From Candidatus Methanoplasma sp. (GTDB taxonomy: Archaea; Thermoplasmatota; Thermoplasmata; Methanomassiliicoccales; Methanomethylophilaceae), in contig JAITCQ010000100.1 in the NCBI GenBank assembly GCA_031283015.1, forward strand, positions 1 through 13,352: a stretch of 13,352 nucleotides of DNA, given 5' to 3'. Positions within the stretch are counted from its first letter, which is position 1. The number at the start of each line of letters is the position of its first letter. The notes below the pieces were generated by a model. That model worked only from the letters and a program-made list of their open reading frames with translations, made no database searches and was not told the DNA's origin. The position numbers and the translations under genes were made by a program. Positions 1 to 7,274 of the stretch are shown here, piece by piece.

Positions 1-17
1 CAGTTCTCGCCAAGTAC

Positions 18-923
18 TCACCGTCCTGACGTACGGGTCAGAAGCCCATTCATAATCTCCGCGCTGTTCATTTCCATTTTAGAAAAAGCGAACATTTTCT
101 TTCCGAGGTCTTTGAAAGATGAGCCTAAGTGGTATACGGTATCGTCAATTATAAGGAACCTGTCGTGAAAACGATCTGATGCATGCACAATTATCGGTTC
201 GTACTGTGCGTTATGCTTCTCTGTATCCAGCTTAAGCTGCGGAGATATCTGTTTCGTATATATCTCGGCCGTGACGCCCGGCGGCCTTTTCGACAACAGG
301 AGCAGGACGGTCTCGTCCGGATAATTGTCGATCAGAACGACGGACGCTTTTGCAGACTTTATGAGATCGGATACGAATACGTACGCATCGAATATCTGCC
401 CTTCGAAGAATACTCCTTGGACCGGAGGCAGAGAGGTTCTGACGAAGAAATCTATCTTCTTCTCTGCCTCGGCCATGCGGCCCTCAATGCGCTCAAACCG
501 CCGATCCGCAGCGTAACCTTTCAAAGTATATTCTTTCAGCACGCGGTTGCTCCACATCCTGAATTGAATGCCCCTTTGCGATTTCACACGATAACCGACC
601 GACAGGACCGCATCCAGACTGAAATATTCTGTCTGATAGACTTTACCGTCGGCGGCAGTTGTCGCAAATTTTGCGACAGCTGAAAAACCAAGCAGTTCTT
701 CGTTCAGCGCATTGTTGATGTGTTTACCGATCGTTTTTACGTCTCTTCCGAACAGAACTGACATCTGCTGACGATTCAGCCACACCGTCTCATTTTCCAG
801 TCTGACTTCCAGTTTCAGCGATTCGTCCGGCCGGTACAAAACGATCTCTCCTTTCTCGATGTGTTTCGACGGCAGTTCGTCTGTGCTATAGACCATGCGA
901 ACGCTTTTGCAGTCTGTGTCCAT
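18..923 (-). CDS. RhuM-family protein with C-terminal PLD-like segment
   Basis: The N-terminal half (about residues 25-150) matches the virulence RhuM family: WLNRQQMSVLFGRD resembles a helix-turn-helix, and VAKFATT, YFSLDAVLSVGYRVKSQRG and QFRMWSNRVLKEYTLKGYA are family hallmarks. The C-terminal part carries one PLD-like half-site, H253-D-R255-x4-D260 followed by GSS, with Arg where the HKD motif has Lys. RhuM proteins are common accessory genes in prokaryotes, often near restriction-modification loci, and their biochemical role is poorly known. DNA binding is an inference from the fold-like N-terminus. The protein is 301 residues, complete, and ends in TGA. No Shine-Dalgarno site precedes the ATG at 923; an alternative ATG at 896 (MVYSTDE) is possible. 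The gene stands alone with its own upstream region, which holds a palindrome also found within the gene. Family identity is confident; function is not. Confidence 0.85.
   Translation of the reverse strand: MDTDCKSVRMVYSTDELPSKHIEKGEIVLYRPDESLKLEVRLENETVWLNRQQMSVLFGRDVKTIGKHINNALNEELLGFSAVAKFATTAADGKVYQTEYFSLDAVLSVGYRVKSQRGIQFRMWSNRVLKEYTLKGYAADRRFERIEGRMAEAEKKIDFFVRTSLPPVQGVFFEGQIFDAYVFVSDLIKSAKASVVLIDNYPDETVLLLLSKRPPGVTAEIYTKQISPQLKLDTEKHNAQYEPIIVHASDRFHDRFLIIDDTVYHLGSSFKDLGKKMFAFSKMEMNSAEIMNGLLTRTSGR
660..678. repeat. Perfect 19-bp palindrome inside the RhuM gene
   Basis: TGTCGCAAATTTTGCGACA has 9-bp arms around one central base. With one mismatch, pairing extends to 13-bp arms (656-682). 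In the gene's frame it encodes the family-conserved VAKFATT. A near-identical palindrome lies at 965-983, differing only at the central base. It could be a protein-binding site or a hairpin in the mRNA. Confidence 0.85.
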
Positions 924-964
924 TAATACAGCAGTGTACAGTCAGCAGGTTAGGCCGCAATTGC

Positions 965-983
965 TGTCGCAAACTTTGCGACA
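965..983. promoter_or_regulatory. Perfect 19-bp palindrome upstream of the RhuM gene (candidate operator)
   Basis: TGTCGCAAACTTTGCGACA has 9-bp arms around a central C and lies 42-60 bp upstream of the RhuM ATG at 923, where an autoregulatory operator would be expected. It repeats the intragenic palindrome at 660-678 base for base except the centre. A separate 8-bp palindrome, GCAATTGC, sits next to it at 957-964. The operator role is an inference; the repeat itself is directly seen. The rest of the interval 924-1130 shows no gene, only a weak stem-loop near 1060-1074. Confidence 0.6.
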
Positions 984-1130
984 TTGATAACCCCTGTAAT
1001 TCCTCCTTCAGCAGCTGTGTTTGGTAAGCCCGGTCGCCTTATTCACGCCCTCCTGCCACGGCCGGTAATCGACCGGGGCGCAGGCGGCGGGAGCGCAAAT
1101 GAAGCGATCAGGACCTATTGAACACAGTAT

Positions 1131-2339
1131 TTACGTGTCGGTCCTGACGTCGTCCCAACCGGCGTTCCCGCCGGCCCCGATCAGCCAGTTCATGGCATAA
1201 TGCCATTCTACCACCACTTCTCTGTTCAGTCCCGCGGGGGATCCCTTCTTCTTAAGCCTGGCGTCCACGCAGGCCCAGTCGTACCGCAGGACCAGGTCCG
1301 CCGCGTCCAGGACGTCTTTCCCCGAACGGGGCTTTGCGCCCTCAAGGAATCCGTTCAGGCTTTCCTGACCCCATATGATCCCGCCCATCGCGCGCACGTC
1401 GCACAGCCTGTCCGGATAGCCCAGTTCGATCATTCCGAGCGCCCACATCAGCACGTGACAGCACTCGTATCTCCATCCGAACTTGGCGATACTGCGTTGG
1501 TCCGGCTTTTCGATCGCCAGGTACGCTTTTTCTTCAGGCGACAAAGAATCGTCCAGCCCGCCGCCGAGGATATTGTTGATCCTGTCCAGATACTCCTTCG
1601 TATCCTTGTGGGCCATCCCGCTTCCCAGTATCTCGCAGTAAACGCACACGCCGAACATCGCTAACAGCCGCCGCGCGATCTCTTCCGGGGTCCGGAGCTT
1701 CGCTTCGGACTCCGCGACCGCCGAACGGAGGTGCGGAATGTACGGGATGCCCTTCTCTTTCAGGACGGCGGCGGACCGTTCCCTGCGGGCCGCGTCAGAG
1801 GGGGACTCCTCCGCTGCGCCGCCGAGGTAATCGGAGTTACCGATCGGAACATATTCGTCAAAATTGCTTATGCCATCGGGAGAGAGCACCATCTTCCCCT
1901 CCCCGGTGAACAGGCACATGTCCGGCGTCAGGATAAGGCCGTTGATATCCTTCGCCGTATCGAACAAGACGCTCAGGATGTAGTTGGTCCGCGACTCGTT
2001 CCCGGTCGTTCCAAATGATATTCCCGCGACGCAGTTGAAAGCCCGGATCTGTGCCAGGACGCTGCTGTGCAGCTCCTTGTTCCTGCATTTGACCCCGACG
2101 AAAAAACCGTACATGCTGGAGATATGCCGGTTTATGAATTCCCGGCCGCCGCTGACGGTCACGGCGACCTCCGAGCTGTCCGCGAGGCGGATGACGAAGC
2201 TCTCCCCGCCGTCCGCGGGCGAGGGGGCCGAGACCTCCTTGGTCATCATCGCAAATTTGCCGATCAGTGTTTCCTTCACCCGCTCCGTTCTGCCGATGAC
2301 GGTGTAAAGAGTAATATGCATACGGTTGCCGTCATTCAT
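1131..2339 (-). CDS. DUF4272 domain-containing protein
   Basis: This 402-residue protein has a C-terminal half (about 185-402) that fits DUF4272. It starts with RERSAAVLKEKGIPYIPHL, continues through RTPEEIARRLLAMF, then WRYECCHVLMWALGMIEL and LRYDWACVDARL, and closes with EVVVEWHYAMNWLIG and WDDVRTDT, the characteristic ending of the family. Residues 1-180 match nothing I recognise. No signal peptide or membrane segment is visible, so it is probably cytoplasmic. The function of DUF4272 is unknown. The start is supported by AGAGGT about 5 nt upstream of the ATG. It begins only 10 bp after the aconitase stop on the same strand, so the two are probably co-transcribed. Stop is TAA. Confidence 0.85.
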   Translation of the reverse strand: MNDGNRMHITLYTVIGRTERVKETLIGKFAMMTKEVSAPSPADGGESFVIRLADSSEVAVTVSGGREFINRHISSMYGFFVGVKCRNKELHSSVLAQIRAFNCVAGISFGTTGNESRTNYILSVLFDTAKDINGLILTPDMCLFTGEGKMVLSPDGISNFDEYVPIGNSDYLGGAAEESPSDAARRERSAAVLKEKGIPYIPHLRSAVAESEAKLRTPEEIARRLLAMFGVCVYCEILGSGMAHKDTKEYLDRINNILGGGLDDSLSPEEKAYLAIEKPDQRSIAKFGWRYECCHVLMWALGMIELGYPDRLCDVRAMGGIIWGQESLNGFLEGAKPRSGKDVLDAADLVLRYDWACVDARLKKKGSPAGLNREVVVEWHYAMNWLIGAGGNAGWDDVRTDT

Positions 2340-2349
2340 GTCAAACCTC

Positions 2350-4986
2350 TTATTCTGATATCATATCTCTCAGCACGTACTGGAGTATCCCGCCGTTGGC
2401 TATGTACTCGATCTCGATCGGAACGTCCGCTCTGCAAACGGTGTCAAACTCCAGCTTCTTGCCGTCCCTGTACGCCGTGACCCTCACCGCACCTTTTGGT
2501 TCCAGATCCTCCAGGCCGATGTCGAACACCTCCGAGCCGTTAAGCTTCAGCGTCTCGGCGTTCTGGCCGTCGATATACTGCAGCGGGACGATCCCCATGC
2601 CGACCAGGTTCGATCTGTGTATCCTTTCGAACGATTCCGCGATGACCGCCCTCACCCCGAGGAGGTTGGGTCCTTTGGCCGCCCAGTCCCTTGAGCTTCC
2701 CGTTCCGTACTCCTTTCCGGCGAGTATGACCAGGGGGGTCATATCCTCGTAGTACGACCTCGACACTTCGAAGATCGTGCCGTCCTTGTTCTCCGGGAAG
2801 TATCTGGACGAGCTTCCTTCCTTTCCCGGCGTAAGCTTGTTCTTCAGCCTTATGTTGGCGAACGTCCCCCTTACCATCACCTCGTGGTTCGCTCTTCTGG
2901 ATCCGTACGAGTTGAAATCGTCCTCTTCCACCCCCAGGGAAATGAGGTACCGTCCCGCGTCCGACCCTTTGCCGAACGAGCCCGCCGGGGAGATGTGGTC
3001 GGTGGTTATGGAATCCCCCAGCATCGCGAGGCATCTCGCACTTTTTATGTTCTTTATCTCCGGATCCTCGAACAGCTCGTCGAAGAACGGCGGGTTCCTG
3101 ATATAAGTGGAATCCTCGTCCCAGCCGAACAGCGGGGAATCCCCGCTTTCGATACCCTCCCATCTCTCCGAACCCTTGAATATGTCCGCGTACTGCGAAG
3201 AGAACGTCTTCTCAGTGACGTACCGGTCGGTGAGCTCCTGTATCTCGCTGTCCGCTGGCCATATATCTTTGAGATAGACGTCCTTTCCGTTCACGGAGGC
3301 AAGCGGTTCCGTCTCCGTATCGATGTCCACCCGCCCGGCGATGGCGAACGCCACCACCAGAGGGGGCGACGCAAGGTAGTTTGCTTTCACCAGCGCATGG
3401 ATCCTTCCTTCGAAGTTCCTGTTGCTTGACGCTATCGCCGCCACCGCAAGATCCCCGGACCTTATCTCTTCGGAGACCTCTTCCGGCAACGGGCCGCTGT
3501 TCCCGATGCAGGTCATGCACCCGTATCCGCAGCACTGGAAACCCATGGCGTCCAAGTGGTCCTGCAGCCCCGAATTCTTAAGATACGCGGTGACCGCTTT
3601 GGAACCAGGCGCGAGGGACGTCTTGACGAACTTCTTAGGTCTGAGACCGAGTTCGTTCGCCTTCTTCGCCACCAGGCCGGCCGCTATCATCACCGACGGG
3701 TTCGCGGTGTTCGTGCAGGACGTGATGGACGCGATGACCAGCGAGCCGTCTCCCAGTCTCTCCCCCGAAGGCATTCTCTGTTCGTCTATGCCGAGATCCT
3801 TAAGAGCGTTCGAGAACTCTTTTTTCATCTCCGTAAGGAGTATGCGGTCCTGAGGTCTTTTGTGTCCGGCGAGGCACGGCCTTACCGTCGAGAGGTCAAG
3901 CTCCAGGGTGTCCGTGTATTCCGGCTCTCCGTCGTACCAGAGCGTCTGCTCTTTTGCGTATTTTTCGATCGTATCGATGTGCTTCGGGTCCCTTCCTGTG
4001 AGTCTGAGGTATTCGAGGGTCTTGTCGTCGATGGGGCAGTATCCCATCGTCGCGCCGTACTCCGGGGCCATGTTAGCTATGGTGGCCCTGTCGGCGAGGC
4101 AGAGATCTTGGTATCCGGGGCCAAAGAACTCGACGAACTTTCCCACGACCTTCTTTTTCCTGAGCATCTGAACGACCGTCAGAACAAGGTCCGCGGCGTT
4201 CACGCCGGGGGAAAGGTTGCCGGTAAGCCTGAAACCGATCACCTCCGGTATCTCCATGTAACTGGGCTGCCCCACCATCACCGCCTCCGCCTCTATCCCG
4301 CCGACGCCCCACCCGACGACTCCGAGACCGTTGATCTGCGTCGTGTGGGAATCCGTCCCGAAGCACGAATCGGGATATGCGGTCAGCACGCCCTTCTCCT
4401 CTTTCACATGTATCAACGGGGAAAGGTACTCCAGGTTCACCTGATGGCATATCCCGTTCCCGGGCGGGACCGCCCTGAAGTTCCTGAACGCCCTCTGCGC
4501 CCATTTGAACAGCGCATATCTTTCGCTGTTCCTTTTGAACTCCAGCCCCTCGTTCAGATCCTGAGCGTCGGCACGTCCGGCAAAGTCCGTTTGTATTGAG
4601 TGATCTATCACCAGATCCACCGGCACAAGGGGGTTGATCGATTCCGGGTCCTTTCCCATCATGGAGACCGCTTCCCTCATCGACGCAAGGTCTGTCACCG
4701 CCGCGCCGCCGGTGAGGTCCTGCAGCAGGACCCTGGCCGGCATCCAGGGTATGTCATGGTCCTCTCTTCCGCCGGGACCCCAGGACGATATCGCCCTCAC
4801 GTCATCGTCGGTGATCACCTCACCGTCCCTGTTCCTCAACATTGATTCCGCTATCACCTTGACGGAATACGGCATCCTCCGGAGGTCCTTTATCACGCCC
4901 AGCCTCTCAAGCTCCCTCAGGCTGTAAATTGTGACCGTGCCTTCGTCCGTTCTCAGTTCCTTGGTGCAGCTACCGATCTCTGTCAT
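2350..4986 (-). CDS. acnA: Aconitate hydratase, AcnA type
   Basis: Interconverts citrate and isocitrate through cis-aconitate in the cytoplasm, probably for 2-oxoglutarate and glutamate synthesis. The chosen start gives 878 residues, the usual size for the AcnA/IRP class. The three [4Fe-4S] ligands are present at C424 (SCTNTANPS), C490 and C493 (CMTCIGNSG), with the 66- and 3-residue spacings of E. coli AcnA. The C-terminal swivel domain carries GDSITTDHISPAG and GKEYGTGSSRDWAAKGP. An ATG 14 codons upstream (5028) is in frame, but it would translate the TATA-like box; the ATG at 4986 has GAGG just upstream and is preferred. It diverges from the polyphosphate kinase gene and is followed by the DUF4272 gene. 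Family identity is very secure; the physiological role is inferred. Confidence 0.97.
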   Translation of the reverse strand: MTEIGSCTKELRTDEGTVTIYSLRELERLGVIKDLRRMPYSVKVIAESMLRNRDGEVITDDDVRAISSWGPGGREDHDIPWMPARVLLQDLTGGAAVTDLASMREAVSMMGKDPESINPLVPVDLVIDHSIQTDFAGRADAQDLNEGLEFKRNSERYALFKWAQRAFRNFRAVPPGNGICHQVNLEYLSPLIHVKEEKGVLTAYPDSCFGTDSHTTQINGLGVVGWGVGGIEAEAVMVGQPSYMEIPEVIGFRLTGNLSPGVNAADLVLTVVQMLRKKKVVGKFVEFFGPGYQDLCLADRATIANMAPEYGATMGYCPIDDKTLEYLRLTGRDPKHIDTIEKYAKEQTLWYDGEPEYTDTLELDLSTVRPCLAGHKRPQDRILLTEMKKEFSNALKDLGIDEQRMPSGERLGDGSLVIASITSCTNTANPSVMIAAGLVAKKANELGLRPKKFVKTSLAPGSKAVTAYLKNSGLQDHLDAMGFQCCGYGCMTCIGNSGPLPEEVSEEIRSGDLAVAAIASSNRNFEGRIHALVKANYLASPPLVVAFAIAGRVDIDTETEPLASVNGKDVYLKDIWPADSEIQELTDRYVTEKTFSSQYADIFKGSERWEGIESGDSPLFGWDEDSTYIRNPPFFDELFEDPEIKNIKSARCLAMLGDSITTDHISPAGSFGKGSDAGRYLISLGVEEDDFNSYGSRRANHEVMVRGTFANIRLKNKLTPGKEGSSSRYFPENKDGTIFEVSRSYYEDMTPLVILAGKEYGTGSSRDWAAKGPNLLGVRAVIAESFERIHRSNLVGMGIVPLQYIDGQNAETLKLNGSEVFDIGLEDLEPKGAVRVTAYRDGKKLEFDTVCRADVPIEIEYIANGGILQYVLRDMISE

Positions 4987-5016
4987 TGTCCTCACTGTTT
5001 TCTTACTAATAAAAAT

Positions 5017-5032
5017 GAAATATATCAAGTTT
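5017..5032 (-). promoter_or_regulatory. Probable archaeal TATA/BRE promoter of acnA
   Basis: Read on the minus strand, AAACTTGATATATTTC gives an A-rich BRE-like stretch followed by a TATA-like core centred near 5021. Transcription would start near 4996, leaving about a 10-nt leader containing GAGG (4990-4993) ahead of the ATG at 4986. It shares the 131-bp intergenic region with the divergent gene at 5118. Confidence 0.5.
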
Positions 5033-5088
5033 GACCAGACTCCACGGCCGCATCCTCCCGAAGAACAAAAAGCGTCGTTCAGGTTTTG

Positions 5089-5097
5089 TTTAATATT
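5089..5097 (+). promoter_or_regulatory. Probable TATA box of the polyphosphate:AMP phosphotransferase gene
   Basis: TTTAATATT is centred about 25 bp upstream of the ATG at 5118. This predicts a transcript that is leaderless or has only a few leader bases. A weak AAGGT at 5110-5114 precedes the ATG by only three bases. This is a placement argument, not proof. Confidence 0.45.
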
Positions 5098-5117
5098 CTG
5101 CTTGACGATAAGGTCTC

Positions 5118-6512
5118 ATGCAAGCCCTGATACCCGAGCGTCTCGAGACCGAACTGAATCGGCTGCAGCAGAGCATCCTCGCGGAAAGGCTGCCCGTTCT
5201 GGTGATATTCGAAGGCAGCATCGGGAGGGTCATCGGTAGAGTGAACAGCGAGCTGATAAGGTGCCTTGAGCCGAGAGGGGTGATCTACACCCACTTCGAC
5301 CCCGCCGCCGACGGCCCGAGATCGATGACTGATTTCCTCCGGCGCACGCCCGGAAAGGGGCAGATCGGCCTCTTCGACAGGTCCTGGTACTCCGCCATGA
5401 TAGAACTGTACGGTTGCGAAGAACAGGAAGAGCTTGACAGGATGCTGGAGTCATACAACGGATTCGAAAGATACCTCGTCAGGAACGGCGTGCTTCTTAT
5501 CAAGATAATTCTGAAAACGACCGCGGCCGCCGCGGAGGAATACGGCCCGCAGTACGGCCCGGCCGCAGAGAAGACGTCGTTCCTGTCGATAGACCTCACA
5601 GACCCCGCGAAATACAGGGAGGCAATGTTCGAGCACATCTACGAAAGGACGGACACGGAGCACGCCCCTTGGAATAAGATAATCGTAAGGGATATCGGAG
5701 AGACCGTCACCGAGACCGCGGAAGCGATAATAGCGGCGATCAAAGAAAGGCTGAGAGCGGGACCCCCCACCGACGTTCCGCGGGAGATCGACGCCAGGTA
5801 TGACGATCCGCGCAAGGATGCGGAATGTGACGCTGAGTGCGAGAGATACGACGAAGTGATGAATCGGCTCTCCGAGGAACTCGGAGAGCTTCAGACGGAC
5901 CTTTCGCTCAGCGGCCGTTCGCTGGCCGTCTGTTTCGAAGGATGGGACGCGTCCGGGAAGGGTTCGTGCATAAAGCACCTCTGTCATGCGCTTAACCCGA
6001 GAGGTTACGAGGTGTTCCAGACGAAAGCTCCCACGGAAGAGGAATCGGAACACACTTATCTGTGGAGGTTCAGCAGATGCGTTCCGGAAAAAGGCCGTAT
6101 AACGATCTTCGACAGGACATGGTACGGAAGGATGCTGGTGGAGCATGTGGAGGGGTTCTGCACCGAAGAGGAGTACCGGAGGTCGCCGTCCGAGATCAAC
6201 GTGTTCGAAAGGATAATGACGGAGAACGGAACGATCCTCCTGAAGTTCTGGCTTGACATAACCCCCGGCGAGCAGCTGAAAAGGTTCAAGAAACGGGCCG
6301 CCGACCCGCTTAAGCAGTGGAAGATCACCGACGAGGATTGGCGCAACCGCGCCAAATGGGACGAATATGAGGAACACGTGGGCGTTATGATGAGGTCCAC
6401 CAACACAGACCACGCCCCGTGGACGGCGGTCGATTCCAACGACAAGAAGTACGCCCGGGCCAAGGTCCTCAAGACCGTGGTCGAAGCTCTGAGGAAGGAA
6501 CTGACAGGCTAA
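5118..6512 (+). CDS. pap: Polyphosphate:AMP phosphotransferase (two-domain PPK2 family)
   Basis: Class II PPK2 enzymes use polyphosphate to phosphorylate AMP to ADP. This 464-residue protein has two tandem PPK2 domains, as in that class. Domain 2 is intact: Walker A at residues 275-283 (GWDASGKGS, catalytic K281), Walker B-like FDRTWYGRM from 331, and the later ADPLKQWKITDEDW and TDHAPWTAVDSNDKKYAR elements. Domain 1 keeps the fold markers (FDRSWYSAM from 86, TEHAPWNKIIVRD) but its P-loop is degenerate (FEGSIGRVIGR, 31-41) and lacks the Walker A lysine, so only domain 2 should be catalytic. One live and one decayed domain is what I recall for characterised two-domain members. It is monocistronic and divergent from acnA. 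It probably links polyphosphate stores to adenylate balance. Substrate preference is inferred from architecture. Confidence 0.9.
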   Translation: MQALIPERLETELNRLQQSILAERLPVLVIFEGSIGRVIGRVNSELIRCLEPRGVIYTHFDPAADGPRSMTDFLRRTPGKGQIGLFDRSWYSAMIELYGCEEQEELDRMLESYNGFERYLVRNGVLLIKIILKTTAAAAEEYGPQYGPAAEKTSFLSIDLTDPAKYREAMFEHIYERTDTEHAPWNKIIVRDIGETVTETAEAIIAAIKERLRAGPPTDVPREIDARYDDPRKDAECDAECERYDEVMNRLSEELGELQTDLSLSGRSLAVCFEGWDASGKGSCIKHLCHALNPRGYEVFQTKAPTEEESEHTYLWRFSRCVPEKGRITIFDRTWYGRMLVEHVEGFCTEEEYRRSPSEINVFERIMTENGTILLKFWLDITPGEQLKRFKKRAADPLKQWKITDEDWRNRAKWDEYEEHVGVMMRSTNTDHAPWTAVDSNDKKYARAKVLKTVVEALRKELTG

Positions 6513-6550
6513 AGTCCTCATTCGTCGATTGACGTTAATTAAATTCGACA

Positions 6551-6560
6551 CTATTAAATA
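6551..6560 (+). promoter_or_regulatory. Probable TATA box of the mevalonate-entry operon
   Basis: CTATTAAATA is centred about 26 bp upstream of the in-frame ATG at 6582, consistent with a leaderless transcript starting there. A second AT-rich box (TTAATTAAAT, 6535-6544) is spaced about equally well for the upstream ATG at 6561, so the start is not settled from sequence alone. Confidence 0.45.
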
Positions 6561-6581
6561 ATGTCAATCAATCCTCCAATA

Positions 6582-7274
6582 ATGGCAGATGAATTCAGGG
6601 AGAAAATCGCGGGGGAAATAACCTTGTCATCTGAGCCGGGTAAGACCATCCGCAAATGGAGGGAGGAATTCAAACTCTCCCAACACCAGCTTGCGGATGC
6701 GATGGGCATCTCGCATTCCGTGATAAGCGACTATGAGTCCGGGCGGAGAAGATCGCCGGGGGTCAGCGTGATCAGGAAGATGGTGGATGCCTTCATAAAA
6801 CTCGATACGGCGAACGGTTCTCCGGTGGCCTCGCGTTACCTTCCGAACATGAAACTAGAGTGCATCATCGCGATGGACGAGTTCTCGGAGGGCATAGACG
6901 AGCAGAGGTTCATCGAAGCTATAGAAGGCAAGAACCTGAACACCGAGAAGATGCCTTCAAAGAGGATATACGGCTACACGATCGTGGATTCCGTGAAAGC
7001 AATTCTCAGTTTGGGTTCGGAGGACTATCTGAAGATATACGGATGGAGCATCGAAAGGGCCCTGGTATTCACCAACGTGCACTTCGGACGCTCTCCGATG
7101 GTAGCCATAAGGGCGCACCCTCTGACGCCGGCCATGGTCGTGTACCAGCAGCCCGAGAAGACGGACCCGCTCGCCATCAAGTTGGCGAAGCTCGAGGGCA
7201 TACCGCTGGTCGTGACCAGATTCGGCGTGGAGGAGATCGTGGAGAAAATGAACAAACTTAAGGAAGGGAAATAA
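6582..7274 (+). CDS. XRE-family transcriptional regulator (HMG-CoA synthase-linked)
   Basis: The N-terminus has a Cro/CI helix-turn-helix at about residues 20-72: LSQHQLADAMGISHSVISDYESGRRRSPG. The C-terminal domain, with KRIYGYTIVDSVKAIL, ALVFTNVHFGRSPMVAIRAHP and PLAIKLAKLEGIPLV, resembles the conserved archaeal regulator family that I recall being placed next to HMG-CoA synthase in Euryarchaeota; it may sense a ligand, which is inference. An in-frame ATG at 6561 would add seven residues. I prefer 6582 because the protein then begins MADEFREKIAGEI, as I recall its relatives do, and because of the TATA spacing. Its stop codon directly abuts the HMG-CoA synthase ATG, implying translational coupling and a regulatory role over this operon. 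Confidence 0.85.
   Translation: MADEFREKIAGEITLSSEPGKTIRKWREEFKLSQHQLADAMGISHSVISDYESGRRRSPGVSVIRKMVDAFIKLDTANGSPVASRYLPNMKLECIIAMDEFSEGIDEQRFIEAIEGKNLNTEKMPSKRIYGYTIVDSVKAILSLGSEDYLKIYGWSIERALVFTNVHFGRSPMVAIRAHPLTPAMVVYQQPEKTDPLAIKLAKLEGIPLVVTRFGVEEIVEKMNKLKEGK

Noticed and set aside
1060..1074. Stem-loop CCGGT-AATCG-ACCGG after the DUF4272 stop as a terminator
   Set aside because: The stem is only 5 bp and no T-tract follows on the minus strand, so it is not a convincing terminator.
2251..2260. Palindrome GCAAATTTGC in the DUF4272 gene, resembling the RhuM-linked palindrome
   Set aside because: It lacks the flanking TGTC/GACA arms and is only 10 bp; chance in a coding region is sufficient.
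3556..4599. Long plus-strand open frame of 347 codons
   Set aside because: It lies entirely opposite acnA, has no family motifs and an Arg/His/Val-rich composition typical of antisense shadow in GC-rich DNA.
5451..6551. 366-codon minus-strand open frame
   Set aside because: Antisense to the polyphosphate:AMP phosphotransferase, with no recognisable domain.
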